Positions 25,225-35,791 of a stretch of 64,000 nucleotides of DNA are shown here, piece after piece (positions within the stretch are counted from its first letter, which is position 1; the number at the start of each line of letters is the position of its first letter). This DNA is from Microtetraspora malaysiensis (GTDB lineage Bacteria > Actinomycetota > Actinomycetes > Streptosporangiales > Streptosporangiaceae), in the NCBI RefSeq assembly GCF_001528665.1, contig NZ_BBYJ01000017.1, forward strand, positions 348,828 through 412,827, written 5' to 3'. The notes beneath the pieces are model-generated. The model was not told the origin of the DNA and searched no databases. It saw nothing but the letters and a program-made list of their open reading frames with translations. A program made the position numbers and the translations under genes.

Positions 25225-26136
25225 TCACGGCGCGGGGCGGACCTGCACGATGCCGTCCCGGCGGAGGCGAGTCTGGAACGCGGGCTGCCGCGCGGTGGCC
25301 GGGCCGTGCGCCACGGTGCCGTCGGAGACGCGGAAGACGCTGCCGTGCCAGGGGCACACCACGCACGCCTCGCCCTCCTCCATGACGAGGCGCCCCTGAT
25401 GCAGCGGCCCGGCGAGGTGGGAGCAGCGGTCGGCCAGCACGCTCACGCCGTCGCCGAGCCGGAGCACGAACAGGTCGATGTAGCCGAGCCGCCGGGTCAC
25501 CGGCCGGCCGTTGGGCAGGTCCTTGAGCGCGCACAGGTCGTGCCAGCCGAGCGGTACGAGGTGGCTGAGCGACTCGGCGTGGTTGGCGCCGGCGGCCTGC
25601 CGATACGCGAGATGCCCGCCCAGATAGGCGCCTCCGAACGCGGCGCCGAGCCCGGCGAACGAGAGGATTCGGCCCGCCCGATCCTTGCCGGCCATCCGCA
25701 GGAGCAGCGACGCGGTGTAGAGGCCGGTCGCGGTCGCGTTCGTCAGCGCGTGGACGAAGCCGACGCGCTGCTGCTCGCGGTGGAGGGTGGACCAGTCGGT
25801 CAGGCCGGCGGCCACCGCCGGCAGTGCGGTGCCCAGCCCCGCGGCCACCAGCACCTGGGCCGCCCGCTCGTCCGCGTCGGCCCAGTCGACCACCGCCGCC
25901 CCCACCCAGCAGCCGATGGTGATCGTGGCCAGCGAGGGGTGGAGGGGGTGCCCGATGGGGACGCCGTGCAGCAGGTCGCGCACCGGCCCCGGGCCCAGCT
26001 TGCGGCGAACGGCCTTCGCGATGACCCGGATCGGCCGGTCGAGGGCCGTGGTGTGCTCAAGTCCGTCGAGGATGTTCCCCGGCGGGATCTTGCGCGCCAG
26101 CCGGATCGCCCGTCGCGATCTGGTCGTCTTGTCCAT
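25225..26136 (-). CDS. DUF2231 membrane protein fused to a Rieske [2Fe-2S] domain
   Basis: 303 residues. The N-terminal ~190 residues contain a DUF2231-like membrane domain: GVPIGHPLHPSLATITIG opens it and VHALTNATATGLYTASLLLR follows, with four hydrophobic segments. The C-terminal ~95 residues are a Rieske domain with both cluster-binding motifs, CSHLAGPLH and CPWHGSVF. It is probably a membrane-anchored electron-transfer protein. DUF2231 proteins often bind haem through histidines, so an intramolecular haem-to-cluster route is conceivable (inference). The start ATG 26136 has AAGGGGG upstream. Confidence 0.85.
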   Translation of the reverse strand: MDKTTRSRRAIRLARKIPPGNILDGLEHTTALDRPIRVIAKAVRRKLGPGPVRDLLHGVPIGHPLHPSLATITIGCWVGAAVVDWADADERAAQVLVAAGLGTALPAVAAGLTDWSTLHREQQRVGFVHALTNATATGLYTASLLLRMAGKDRAGRILSFAGLGAAFGGAYLGGHLAYRQAAGANHAESLSHLVPLGWHDLCALKDLPNGRPVTRRLGYIDLFVLRLGDGVSVLADRCSHLAGPLHQGRLVMEEGEACVVCPWHGSVFRVSDGTVAHGPATARQPAFQTRLRRDGIVQVRPAP

Positions 26137-26195
26137 TTTCGCCCCCTTGTACCAGCACTTACCCCCGGCCTGGAGAGGCGAACACCGGTGGACGC

Positions 26196-26819
26196 TCAGG
26201 GGGCGAGGTGCCCCCGGGCGACGGACGACTCGACCATCCGGGCCGCGTAGGCGCCCAGCGTGGCCGAGCCCTCGTGGATGATCCGTACGCTGTCGGCCAG
26301 GTGGCGGGCGGTGACCTTGTAGAGGGCCCAGGTCCCTCCCTCGTTGTGGTGGTTGGCCAGGATGGGGGCGAGCCGGTCGAGCGCCTTGGCGAACCGGGCC
26401 TCCTGCGTCCGCCGCTCCTCGAACTCGTCCCACAGCGCGCGGAGCCGTACGCGCTGGTCGTGGGGGAGCAGGCCGAAGATGCGGGTCGCCGCGGCGAGCG
26501 TGTCCGGGCCGGGGCCGTCCTGCTGGAGGCCGGGCCGCGTCTCGCCGGGCACGTCGTGACGGAAACAGTCTCCTGTGTCTATCTCCACCAGGTCGTGGAC
26601 GAGCAGCAGGGCGACCACCCGCTCCAGATCCGTTCCGGGAGGGGCGTGCTCACCCATGGTCATCGCCAGCATGCCGACGTGCCAGGAGTGCTCGGCGCCG
26701 TTCTCCCGTCGCGACCCGTCGATCAGCGTGTTGCGCCGGATGACGCGCTTGAGCTTGTCGATCTCCATGGCGAAGCTGATCTGTGCGTGCAGGCGATCCT
26801 CTTGGGTTGCGATGGTCAC
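26196..26819 (-). CDS. HD-domain hydrolase (YfbR/HDDC2-like 5'-nucleotidase type)
   Basis: 207 residues from GTG 26819. HD-superfamily metal ligands are visible: the histidine in ENGAEHSWHVGMLAM, the HD pair in LLVHDLVEIDTGD, and a later Asp in AKALDRLAPILANHHNEGG. This set matches YfbR/HDDC2-type proteins, which remove phosphate from deoxynucleoside monophosphates. An open frame upstream adds 63 codons rich in Arg and Thr that look non-coding. It lies 59 bases downstream of the Rieske gene start, read in the same direction. The nucleotidase activity is inferred from the family. Confidence 0.8.
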   Translation of the reverse strand: MTIATQEDRLHAQISFAMEIDKLKRVIRRNTLIDGSRRENGAEHSWHVGMLAMTMGEHAPPGTDLERVVALLLVHDLVEIDTGDCFRHDVPGETRPGLQQDGPGPDTLAAATRIFGLLPHDQRVRLRALWDEFEERRTQEARFAKALDRLAPILANHHNEGGTWALYKVTARHLADSVRIIHEGSATLGAYAARMVESSVARGHLAP

Positions 26820-27013
26820 CTTGGCAAGCCTAACCTTCGTGATCAACGTACGCCCGGCCCTCAAGCGCTTGTTTACATATCGCGGTCGTATGGTGACCCT
26901 GTGCATCCATTGGCGTGATGACGTGGGACGACGATCCGACTGTCGCGCGGTGCCCGGGCGTGGCGTCGTGAGGTTCGGGGTGCGGCGGCGCAATGCGGTC
27001 GTGGACACGGGAA

Positions 27014-27047
27014 AGCCCCGAAGCGAGGCCCCCCAAGCTTCGGGGCT
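27014..27047 (-). terminator. Terminator of the small minus-strand gene
   Basis: AGCCCCGAAGC (27014-27024) pairs perfectly with GCTTCGGGGCT (27037-27047). Read on the minus strand it is followed by TTTCCC. It lies 24 bases beyond the stop of the gene ending at 27072. Confidence 0.75.
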
Positions 27048-27071
27048 GGCTTGTCCGGCCCTGTCGCGCGG

Positions 27072-27284
27072 TTACGCGCGCGGCGCGGCCCCCTCAAGTT
27101 CGAGCACGAGGTCGAACCGGGGGTCGCGGTAGTGGCGGGCGCCGAATCCGGTACGGGTGACCGTCCAGCCGAGGCGGTGAGCCCACCAATCCTGGTCGAC
27201 GCAGAGATCCCGGTCGGCCTGGCCGGCGAGGCCGCCAAGCCGGGCCTTGATTCGTAAGAGCCGATTGGTACCGTGGAAATGCAT
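27072..27284 (-). CDS. Small protein of unknown function, divergent from an XRE regulator
   Basis: 70 residues from ATG 27284, preceded on the minus strand by AGGGGAG. It begins MHFHGTNRLLRIKARLGGLA and includes DQDWWAHRLGWTVTRTGFGARHYRD, with an acidic-to-hydrophobic C-terminus. No signal peptide. It has its own terminator. Similar short proteins sit beside XRE/DUF397 loci in related genomes as far as I recall, but I know of no function. It shares a promoter region with the XRE gene, which contains TTGCAA motifs. Confidence 0.55.
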   Translation of the reverse strand: MHFHGTNRLLRIKARLGGLAGQADRDLCVDQDWWAHRLGWTVTRTGFGARHYRDPRFDLVLELEGAAPRA

Positions 27285-27431
27285 AGGAGACTCCCCTTTC
27301 GCCGCTTCGATGAGGAGCTCTCGTTTGTCCGCCGGGTCGGGCGGTGGCAGCCTTCCGGCCCGGCTCTTCTGTGTCTCGATCACTCCCCTGAGTACCCCTG
27401 TTGGTTCGATCGTGACGCCGGAGCGATTTCC

Positions 27432-27503
27432 TTGCAATACTCAACGTAAGGAAACTTGCAACAAACTTCCCGAGATGCGCCGCATGTAACGGTGCAAATT
27501 GCA
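27432..27503. promoter_or_regulatory. Repeated TTGCAA motifs in the XRE promoter region
   Basis: TTGCAA occurs at 27432-27437 and 27456-27461, and a palindrome TGCAA-A-TTGCA lies at 27493-27503, nested between GTAA (27486-27489) and TTAC (27504-27507). All fall in the otherwise AT-richer interval between the divergent small gene and the XRE regulator. They are candidate operators for that regulator, by inference from position and symmetry. Confidence 0.5.
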
Positions 27504-27570
27504 TTACGATGCTCGGAGTAGGGGTGTCCGCCCTCGTATGCCTCCACTGCGGGTGAGGAGGTCGACCGAG

Positions 27571-28428
27571 TTGTCCGAACGCGGGAGTCCTACCCTCCGT
27601 CGGCGCAGGCTCGGACAGGAGCTTCGCCGCCTCAGGGAGCGTGCCGAGCTCACCGGGGACCAGGTCGCCGCGCAGCTCGGCTGGTCGGCGGCGAAGGTCA
27701 GCCGCATCGAGACCGCCAAGACGTCGCCACGAAAGGCGGACGTCGAGGCGCTCCTGGAGACGTACGAGGTCGATTCGGGTCAGCGCCAAGAGCTGCTCGA
27801 CCTGCATCGGGACGCCGCGCGAAAGGGCTGGTGGGAGGACTACCAGAGCTCCTTGCCCCATGGGTACACCACTCTGCTGGGGCTGGAGGTGGAGGCCACC
27901 TTAGCGCGCAACTGGGAACCCCAGGTGGTGCCCGGCCTTCTCCAGACCGAGGACTACGCTCTCGAGGTCGTCCGGGCGGCCCAGCCGATCACGCGGTTCG
28001 CGCAAGGGGGTGTGCGCAGCCGGGTCGAGGCGAGGACCGCCCGGCAGCAGATCATCATGCGCGAGGACGAGCCACTCACCCTGTGGGTGGTCATGGACGA
28101 GTCCGTTCTCCTGCGGGGCCTTGGGGGCGCCGCGGTGATGCGGGACCAGCTCGGCCGGTTGGTGACCGTTTCCCGGCAGCCCAATATCCGGATTCAAGTG
28201 CTTCCGCTCGACGCCGGACATCCGGTCAACACCGGGTCTTTTCTTCACCTGAAGTTGCCGGAGTTTCGCGACGTCGTGTACCTGGAGTCCCTTTTCGATG
28301 CACGCTTCGTCGAAGAAGAGGAGACCGTGTACGGCTATGAGATCGCCTTCGACCGGCTGCAGGCCGAGGCCCTCGACGTCGACGCCAGTCGGGAGCTTAT
28401 CAAACAAACTATCGAACGCTGGAAGTGA
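27571..28428 (+). CDS. XRE-family HTH regulator with DUF5753 domain
   Basis: 285 residues. The N-terminal XRE HTH is LGQELRRLRERAELTGDQVA then GWSAAKVSRIETAKTSPR; the rest is the DUF5753 ligand/partner domain (WEPQVVPGLLQTEDYA, WVVMDESVLLR, FLHLKLPEFRDVVYLES). TTG 27571 is preferred: GAGGAGG lies about 10 bases upstream and family members begin SERGSPTLRRRRLG. ATG 27538 is the alternative. The DUF397 gene follows after 48 bases. In Streptomyces, WhiJ/AbaA-type loci with this pair affect development, and the small partner modulates the regulator. The same relation is expected here. Confidence 0.9.
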   Translation: MSERGSPTLRRRRLGQELRRLRERAELTGDQVAAQLGWSAAKVSRIETAKTSPRKADVEALLETYEVDSGQRQELLDLHRDAARKGWWEDYQSSLPHGYTTLLGLEVEATLARNWEPQVVPGLLQTEDYALEVVRAAQPITRFAQGGVRSRVEARTARQQIIMREDEPLTLWVVMDESVLLRGLGGAAVMRDQLGRLVTVSRQPNIRIQVLPLDAGHPVNTGSFLHLKLPEFRDVVYLESLFDARFVEEEETVYGYEIAFDRLQAEALDVDASRELIKQTIERWK

Positions 28429-28436
28429 ATCTTCCC

Positions 28437-28463
28437 TGCATCGCCTCAGTGCATCGCCTGAGG
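28437..28463 (+). promoter_or_regulatory. 13-bp tandem repeat/hairpin overlapping the DUF397 ribosome-binding site
   Basis: TGCATCGCCTCAG (28437-28449) is followed by TGCATCGCCTGAG (28450-28462). The single-base difference lets CCTCAG (28444-28449) pair with CTGAGG (28458-28463). The 3' arm runs into GAGGGGA, the likely ribosome-binding site of the DUF397 gene. The hairpin could therefore reduce translation of the partner protein relative to the XRE regulator. Confidence 0.5.
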
Positions 28464-28476
28464 GGAAAGACCATAA

Positions 28477-28683
28477 ATGTATTCGATCGATCTCTCCGGT
28501 GCGGAATGGCGTAAGAGCATCCGCAGCGCCGGTAACGGAAACTGCGTCGAAGTGGCGGCGCTCCCCGAGGGTCATGTCGGGGTCCGTGACAGCAAGGACC
28601 AGGATGGTCCTGTCCTCGTCTTCACACCCGGCGAGTGGGACGCCTTCGTCGGGGGTGTCAAGGACGGCGAGTTCGACCTCTGA
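28477..28683 (+). CDS. DUF397-domain protein
   Basis: 68 residues: DLSGAEWRKSIRSAGNGNCVEVA, then GHVGVRDSKDQDGPVLVFTPGEWDAFV. This is a complete DUF397 domain, the small partner always found beside XRE-DUF5753 regulators in actinomycetes. Start ATG 28477 has GAGGGGA about 10 bases upstream. Together with the XRE gene it forms a regulatory pair that has also been likened to toxin-antitoxin units. A 16-bp-stem hairpin ends the transcript downstream. Confidence 0.9.
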   Translation: MYSIDLSGAEWRKSIRSAGNGNCVEVAALPEGHVGVRDSKDQDGPVLVFTPGEWDAFVGGVKDGEFDL

Positions 28684-28700
28684 CCCCATGTGGGTCCACG

Positions 28701-28828
28701 CCGATCCGGTGAACCGGATCGGCTGAAGCGGCCCGTTCGAAGCGCCGCCGAGTACCCGACCGGCGCGCGGGGCGGGTCCCGCCAGACGAAACCGAGGTCC
28801 CCGGCGCAGATCCGCCGGGGACCTCGGT
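28701..28828 (+). terminator. Two hairpins ending the XRE-DUF397 operon
   Basis: The first hairpin is CCGATCCGG (28701-28709) with CCGGATCGG (28714-28722), a tetraloop stem 18 bases after the stop. The second is a perfect 16-bp stem, ACCGAGGTCCCCGGCG (28791-28806) with its complement at 28813-28828 and a 6-base loop. Neither has a T-run. The second is the stronger. Confidence 0.7.
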
Positions 28829-28965
28829 CTTCGGGTGCGTTGCCTTCCTCTCCTGCGTGTCCCTATTCCGGACGCCGTATCCCCGAAGAGTTGAAGAGAT
28901 AAGCTTTTTTAGATTTACAAGTTTGATGGCGAGAAGATGGCCTATTCCCCAGATATCGCCAAGAG

Positions 28966-30072
28966 ATGGCATGCTCAGATTCCGTGAAGATTCGCGTCGC
29001 CGCTTTGGTCGCCCTTACCCTCCTGGTCGCCGCCTGCACGGCCGCGGAAGGTGAGCCCATCCCGGAGGCGTCCAAGAAGACCGGCGCCACAAAAGCCTCG
29101 CCCACGCAGGCGGAGCCGGAGCCGACCCCTGAGCCGTACACGATCTCGTTCGCCGGCGACGTGCACTTCGAGGGCGTGCTGCGGACCCGGCTGAACAACG
29201 ACCCGCGCACCGCGCTCGGCCCGATCGCGAACGTGCTGCGCCGGTCCGACCTGACCGTGCTCAACCTGGAGACCGCGATCACCACGGGTGGCACGCCCGC
29301 GCCGGGCAAGCAGTTCACCTTCCGCGCGCCCCCCACCGCCTTCAGCGCGCTCAAGGCCGCCGGCGTGGACGCCGTGACCATGGCGAACAACCACGGCATG
29401 GACTACATGGAGAGCGGGCTGCAGGACTCGCTCGCCGCGATCAAGCGCACCAAGTTCCCCGCCATCGGCATCGGGAAGAACGCCGCCGAGGCGTACCGGC
29501 CGTTCCGGGCCACCGTGAAGGGCAACCGGGTGGCGGTCATCGGCGCGACGCAGGTGCTCGACTCCGAGTTCATCCAGGCCTGGACGGCCACCGACGACAA
29601 GGCGGGCCTCGCCTCCGCCAAGAACGAGCCGCGCCTCCTGCAGGCCGTACGCCAGGCCCGCAAGAACTCCGACACGGTGATCGTGTTCCTGCACTGGGGC
29701 GCTGAGCTGGTCAAGTGCCCGACCGATGTCCAGCGCGACCTCGCCACCAAGCTGTCGGAGGCGGGCGCCGACGTGATCGTGGGCAGCCACGCGCACATCC
29801 TGCTCGGCGGCGGCTACTCGGGCCGGAGCTACGTTCACTACGGCCTGGGCAACTTCGTCTTCTACAACTGGGGCCCCGAGACCGGGAAGACCGGCGTGCT
29901 CACCCTCACGATCAACGGCAGGAAGGTGCTCAAGGACCGGTGGACCCCGGCCCGCATCAACGGCGGCGTGCCCATCCCGGTGATCGGCGAGGCCGGCAAG
30001 CAGGCCCTGGCCGAGTACGCGTCGCTGCGCCAGTGCACGGGGCTGACCGCCCGCCCGTCCGGCGAGCAGTGA
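28966..30072 (+). CDS. CapA-family lipoprotein (poly-gamma-glutamate-type metallophosphatase fold)
   Basis: 368 residues from ATG 28966; GTG 28984 would give a tidier signal peptide. A lipobox LLVAAC follows a hydrophobic core, so the mature protein should be lipid-anchored outside the membrane. A Thr/Pro/Glu linker leads to a CapA (PGA_cap) domain with SFAGDVHFEG, NLETAITTGG, MANNHGMDY, FLHWGAELV and GSHAHILLGG, the metal-binding pattern of calcineurin-like phosphoesterases. CapA takes part in polyglutamate capsule formation in bacilli, but no capB/capC gene is present. A general cell-surface phosphoesterase role is as likely. Confidence 0.85.
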   Translation: MACSDSVKIRVAALVALTLLVAACTAAEGEPIPEASKKTGATKASPTQAEPEPTPEPYTISFAGDVHFEGVLRTRLNNDPRTALGPIANVLRRSDLTVLNLETAITTGGTPAPGKQFTFRAPPTAFSALKAAGVDAVTMANNHGMDYMESGLQDSLAAIKRTKFPAIGIGKNAAEAYRPFRATVKGNRVAVIGATQVLDSEFIQAWTATDDKAGLASAKNEPRLLQAVRQARKNSDTVIVFLHWGAELVKCPTDVQRDLATKLSEAGADVIVGSHAHILLGGGYSGRSYVHYGLGNFVFYNWGPETGKTGVLTLTINGRKVLKDRWTPARINGGVPIPVIGEAGKQALAEYASLRQCTGLTARPSGEQ

Positions 30073-30170
30073 GACGGCCGCCGGCGCTCCGGGTCGAGGC
30101 GCGGCCAGGAAATCGAGTGACTGTCCGGGAGGGGACTGACCGGAAGGCACTGAACGGGCAATATGGAGGG

Positions 30171-30821
30171 ATGTCCACTCAGCTTGAAGAGGACGTCGAC
30201 CCCGCCGATCCCGACCCGCTCCGCCGTCGCCCGTCCCAGCGCCGCAGCGCCCGGCGCGTCGAACGGATGCTCGACGCGTGCGCCGAGCTGCTGGACGAGA
30301 TCGGCTACGAGGCGCTCACCACGACCCGCATCGCCGAGCGCGCCGGTGTCGCGATCGGATCGGTCTACCAGTTCTTCCCGGACAAGCGGGCGATCACCCA
30401 GGCGCTGACCCGGCGCCATGTCGAGCTCTTCGTCGCCCGGGTGGGCCGCCGGTTCATCACGGAGGACTACACCGGGTGGTGGGACGCCGTGGACGCCATC
30501 ATCGAGGAGTACGTCGAGATGCACCGGGCCGTTCCGGGGTTCCGGTCGCTGCATTTCGGCGACATCGTGGATCTCAACCTCATCGACTCGGTCGCGGACA
30601 ACAACACGGTGATCGCCGGACGGCTCCGGGCGCTGCTGCTCAAGGAGTTCGGCCTCGCCGACAGCGAGGAGCTGGACCGCGCCATGCTCGTCGCGGTCGA
30701 GGCGGGTGACGCGGTGCTGAAGCTGGCCTTCCGGCGCGATCCCCACGGTGCTCCCGACATCGTCGCCGAAGCGAAGCAACTGGTGCGCGGCTACCTCTCC
30801 CGCCAGCTCCGCGCGGGCTGA
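30171..30821 (+). CDS. TetR/AcrR-family transcriptional regulator
   Basis: 216 residues. The N-terminal HTH is RRVERMLDACAELLDEIGYE then TTTRIAERAGVAIGSVYQFFPDKRAI, a textbook TetR DNA-binding domain. The C-terminal ligand domain is helical (VDAIIEEYVEMHRAVPGFRS). ATG 30171 has GGAGGG immediately upstream. Its 98-base gap from the CapA gene leaves room for its own promoter. Target genes are unknown. It is convergent with the small membrane gene, with 8 bases between them. Confidence 0.9.
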   Translation: MSTQLEEDVDPADPDPLRRRPSQRRSARRVERMLDACAELLDEIGYEALTTTRIAERAGVAIGSVYQFFPDKRAITQALTRRHVELFVARVGRRFITEDYTGWWDAVDAIIEEYVEMHRAVPGFRSLHFGDIVDLNLIDSVADNNTVIAGRLRALLLKEFGLADSEELDRAMLVAVEAGDAVLKLAFRRDPHGAPDIVAEAKQLVRGYLSRQLRAG

Positions 30822-30829
30822 TCCGGCGG

Positions 30830-31168
30830 TCAGTCGTCCTGACGCGGGCGGAGCCGATCCTCCTCGTCGGACAGGGGGTCGGAGAGCGGCATCAGGCGAT
30901 AGCGCACCTGGACGGGGACGGCGTGCTTGCGCTTCAGCGGCCGGGCGATCAGGCAGGAGGCGGCGACCGACCGCATCGAGGCTCCGGTGGAGTACATCTC
31001 GGACTGCAACCGCGTCAGCTCGGCGCTCGCCCGCTCCAGGGCTTCGGACCTCGCCGTGGCATAACCGACGAGGCCGGGGATCACGGCGGAGAGCGCGATC
31101 GCCGAGGCGAAGGTCATACTGACCTGCCTGAACATCCGGATCACCGCCCCCCGCTTGCCATGCGCCAT
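30830..31168 (-). CDS. Small membrane-anchored protein of unknown function
   Basis: 112 residues from ATG 31168; ATG 31135 (MFRQVSMTF) would place the start just before the hydrophobic helix FASAIALSAVIPGLVGYATA and may be correct. After the helix come a heptad-like stretch (SEALERASAELTRLQSEMYS) and a basic tail ending PLSDEEDRLRPRQDD. The order anchor then coiled-coil suggests a membrane-tethered, possibly oligomeric protein. No family recognised. It is divergent from the gene at 31290. Confidence 0.5.
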   Translation of the reverse strand: MAHGKRGAVIRMFRQVSMTFASAIALSAVIPGLVGYATARSEALERASAELTRLQSEMYSTGASMRSVAASCLIARPLKRKHAVPVQVRYRLMPLSDPLSDEEDRLRPRQDD

Positions 31169-31289
31169 GGCAATATGCCCGATTACCCCCCTCCAAACAC
31201 ACTTCGTAGTTAATCGAGCGCAATTCGTGATATGGGGAATGCGGGCGGATGTCCGGCGAACAGGTGGGCCGCCTCGATAGCCTCGCCTT

Positions 31290-31826
31290 GTGGCGCATGT
31301 GACACATGAACAGCTGGATCGACTGCTCGACCAAGCACTGCTGCTCGACGACCACGGCGCTCTGGCACGCCGGCTCGACACGCTGGCCCGGCTCTACGAG
31401 TCCGGAGAGATGTCACGGGCGGCGATACTCGTCATGGCGGCGGAGGAGTGGCGGCAGACGGGCCAAGCCGAGGTGGCCCTCGATCGTTTCCGCGAGGCGG
31501 CGCGAGACGGCGGAGAGGTCCTCGTGGACCCGCGCTCAGGCATCGCCGACACGCTCTTCGAACTCGACCGCCTCGACGAGGCGCGAGAGGTCATCGCCGA
31601 GATCCGCGACAGCGTCTGGAACCCCGCCACCGCGCTCACCGTCGCCGAGACGCTGGTCGCGTACGGGGACCTGGCGGGCGCGCACGAGTGGGCGACCGAG
31701 GGGGCCGCGGCCTGCCCGCCCGACACCACGATGCGGGAGGCCCTGTTGCGCACCAGGTACCGCATCAGGGTCGATCTCGGGCTGCCCGAGGACGACCTGG
31801 ACGCCTCGCTCGACATCGCCCGCTGA
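31290..31826 (+). CDS. TPR-like helical-repeat protein
   Basis: 178 residues from GTG 31290. Successive helix pairs recur with A/L patterning: RLDTLARLYESGEMSRAAIL, VALDRFREAARDGG, IADTLFELDRLDEAREVIAE and TLVAYGDLAGAHEWATEGA. This fits a solenoid of tetratricopeptide type. There is no signal peptide or catalytic motif. It is probably a cytosolic scaffold or partner-binding protein; the partner is not evident. A strong terminator follows, so it is a single-gene unit. Confidence 0.65.
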   Translation: MAHVTHEQLDRLLDQALLLDDHGALARRLDTLARLYESGEMSRAAILVMAAEEWRQTGQAEVALDRFREAARDGGEVLVDPRSGIADTLFELDRLDEAREVIAEIRDSVWNPATALTVAETLVAYGDLAGAHEWATEGAAACPPDTTMREALLRTRYRIRVDLGLPEDDLDASLDIAR

Positions 31827-31838
31827 CCGGAACATGAC

Positions 31839-31870
31839 GAAGGGGCCGCGACCGCGGCCCCTTCTCGTTT
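31839..31870 (+). terminator. Intrinsic terminator after the TPR-like gene
   Basis: GAAGGGGCCGC (31839-31849) pairs with GCGGCCCCTTC (31854-31864), an 11-bp perfect stem with a 4-base loop, followed by TCGTTT. It starts 12 bases after the stop. Confidence 0.85.
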
Positions 31871-31912
31871 CATCGTCCCCGCCCCCCCGGTGGGCGGACG
31901 CGTACGGCCCGC

Positions 31913-32599
31913 CTATGGCAGGACCGTGGTGTCGATCAGGCGCTTGGCGATCTTGGCGACCGCTCCGTCCTTCTTGGCCGGCCGTGTCTCCGGGGCCTTC
32001 GGCGTGTTCTGCGCCTTCGTCGGCGGGGCCGCCGGCTCGGCCTTCGCCCGCGCGGCCCGCTTCGCCGCCTTGCCCGGCTTCTGGTGGGCCGGCTGCGTGG
32101 TGCCCGGGACCGGCTGAGCGGTGGGCTGTGTGGCGGGCTGCGTGGCTGGCTGGGCGGACTCGCCGGCGGCGGCGTCGGGCCGCGTGGGGATCGCGGGCAG
32201 CGCCGGAACGTCCGGCAGCTCCGGGATCCGCACCGGTACAGCGAGCGGGCTCGGCAGGCCGGACGTCACGGCGGAGACCGACGGGAAGCCGGGCAGGCCG
32301 GGGAAGCCCTGGCCCGCGGCCGCGCCGCCCGCGTCGGCGATGCTCAGTACCCCGGTCGCGGAGGAGAGGCCGGGCAGTCCGGCCGCGCGGGCGACCCTGT
32401 CGATCGTGATGAGGCGCGCGGCCCGGGCCGGGCCGTTCGCGGTGACGGCCTCGCAGGCGGCGCGCGTCGCACCCGCTGTCGTGCCCGTGCACGGTTCCGC
32501 CGCCGCGACCGCCTGACCGCCGGCGAACCAGCTCACGCCGGCGGTCACGGTGGCGAGCGCGGCATGACGCGCTCGGACGCTTCGCGATGCTCCTGACAT
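31913..32599 (-). CDS. Secreted Pro/Ala/Lys-rich protein
   Basis: 228 residues from ATG 32599, preceded by GGGGGGA on the minus strand. The signal peptide ends with an AVAAA-type cleavage site before EPCTGTTAGATRAAC, which has a cysteine pair. The middle contains proline/glycine-rich repeats (GLPGLSSATG, GFPGLPGFPS, IPELPDVPALPAIP), and the C-terminal part is a PATQPATQP linker ending in a lysine-rich tail. The extended, basic composition suggests binding to the cell wall. No catalytic domain is visible and I do not recognise the family. Confidence 0.65.
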   Translation of the reverse strand: MSGASRSVRARHAALATVTAGVSWFAGGQAVAAAEPCTGTTAGATRAACEAVTANGPARAARLITIDRVARAAGLPGLSSATGVLSIADAGGAAAGQGFPGLPGFPSVSAVTSGLPSPLAVPVRIPELPDVPALPAIPTRPDAAAGESAQPATQPATQPTAQPVPGTTQPAHQKPGKAAKRAARAKAEPAAPPTKAQNTPKAPETRPAKKDGAVAKIAKRLIDTTVLP

Positions 32600-32696
32600 C
32601 GAGTCCCCCCTGATTACGTTGCGTGTCATTACGAACACCGAACGTACCGGCGGGGGCATTCCTAGGGGCGCGCTTGCCGCAATGGTGAGGGATTCC

Positions 32697-35291
<2,595 letters not shown>

Positions 35292-35439
35292 GGTGGTTCG
35301 TGGCCTCGCTTCGCTCAGCGGGCACGCGAGACCGGCGCGGCGGCTGTTCCTCAACGCCGGACGGTCAAGGGGCGCTGCGCTCCCCGAACCGCTCGGCGCG
35401 ATCACCGCCGCGCGTCACGCGGGCCCGTGAATTCCCGGA

Positions 35440-35787
35440 TCAGGCTGGTGGAAGTTCGTATCTGACCAGCGCGCGGATCATGGTCAGCTCGCTGCGGAGC
35501 CGTCCCACCTCGTCGCGCAGGCGCAGGGTCTCGGTTTCGAGTTCGAGGATGCGTTTGATCCCCGCGAGGTTGATGCCGTCCTCCTGGGAGAGCCGTTGCA
35601 CCTCGCGCAGCAGCACGATGTCTCGCGTCGAGTAGAGCCGCCCGCGACCGGCCGTGCGTCCCGGACTGACCAGGCCGAGCCGGTCGTACTGCCGGAGTGT
35701 CTGCGGATGGAGGCCGGAGAGCTGGGCGGCAACCGAGATGACGTAGACCGGTGTGTCGTCGGACAGATCGAAGAAGTTGGCATCCAT
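35440..35787 (-). CDS. hspR: HspR heat-shock repressor (MerR family)
   Basis: 115 residues. The MerR-type HTH is VISVAAQLSGLHPQTLRQYDRLGLVSPGRT, and the recognition region GRGRLYSTRDIVLLREVQRL follows; the C-terminal half is a coiled-coil (LELETETLRLRDEVGRLRSEL). HspR binds HAIR operators with DnaK as co-repressor and shuts off the dnaK operon and clpB when DnaK is free. HAIR sequences are present upstream of dnaK here. The start is 4 bases after the dnaJ stop. Confidence 0.95.
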   Translation of the reverse strand: MDANFFDLSDDTPVYVISVAAQLSGLHPQTLRQYDRLGLVSPGRTAGRGRLYSTRDIVLLREVQRLSQEDGINLAGIKRILELETETLRLRDEVGRLRSELTMIRALVRYELPPA

Positions 35788-35791
35788 ACGC

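Noticed and set aside
27397-27415. tRNA-like GGTTCGATC stretch
   Set aside because: No acceptor stem or anticodon arm can be formed around it. No tRNA was found anywhere in the window.
28437-28462. Counting the 13-bp repeat after the XRE gene among the stop-codon duplications
   Set aside because: It begins 9 bases after the stop and does not include it. A hairpin at the next ribosome-binding site explains it better.
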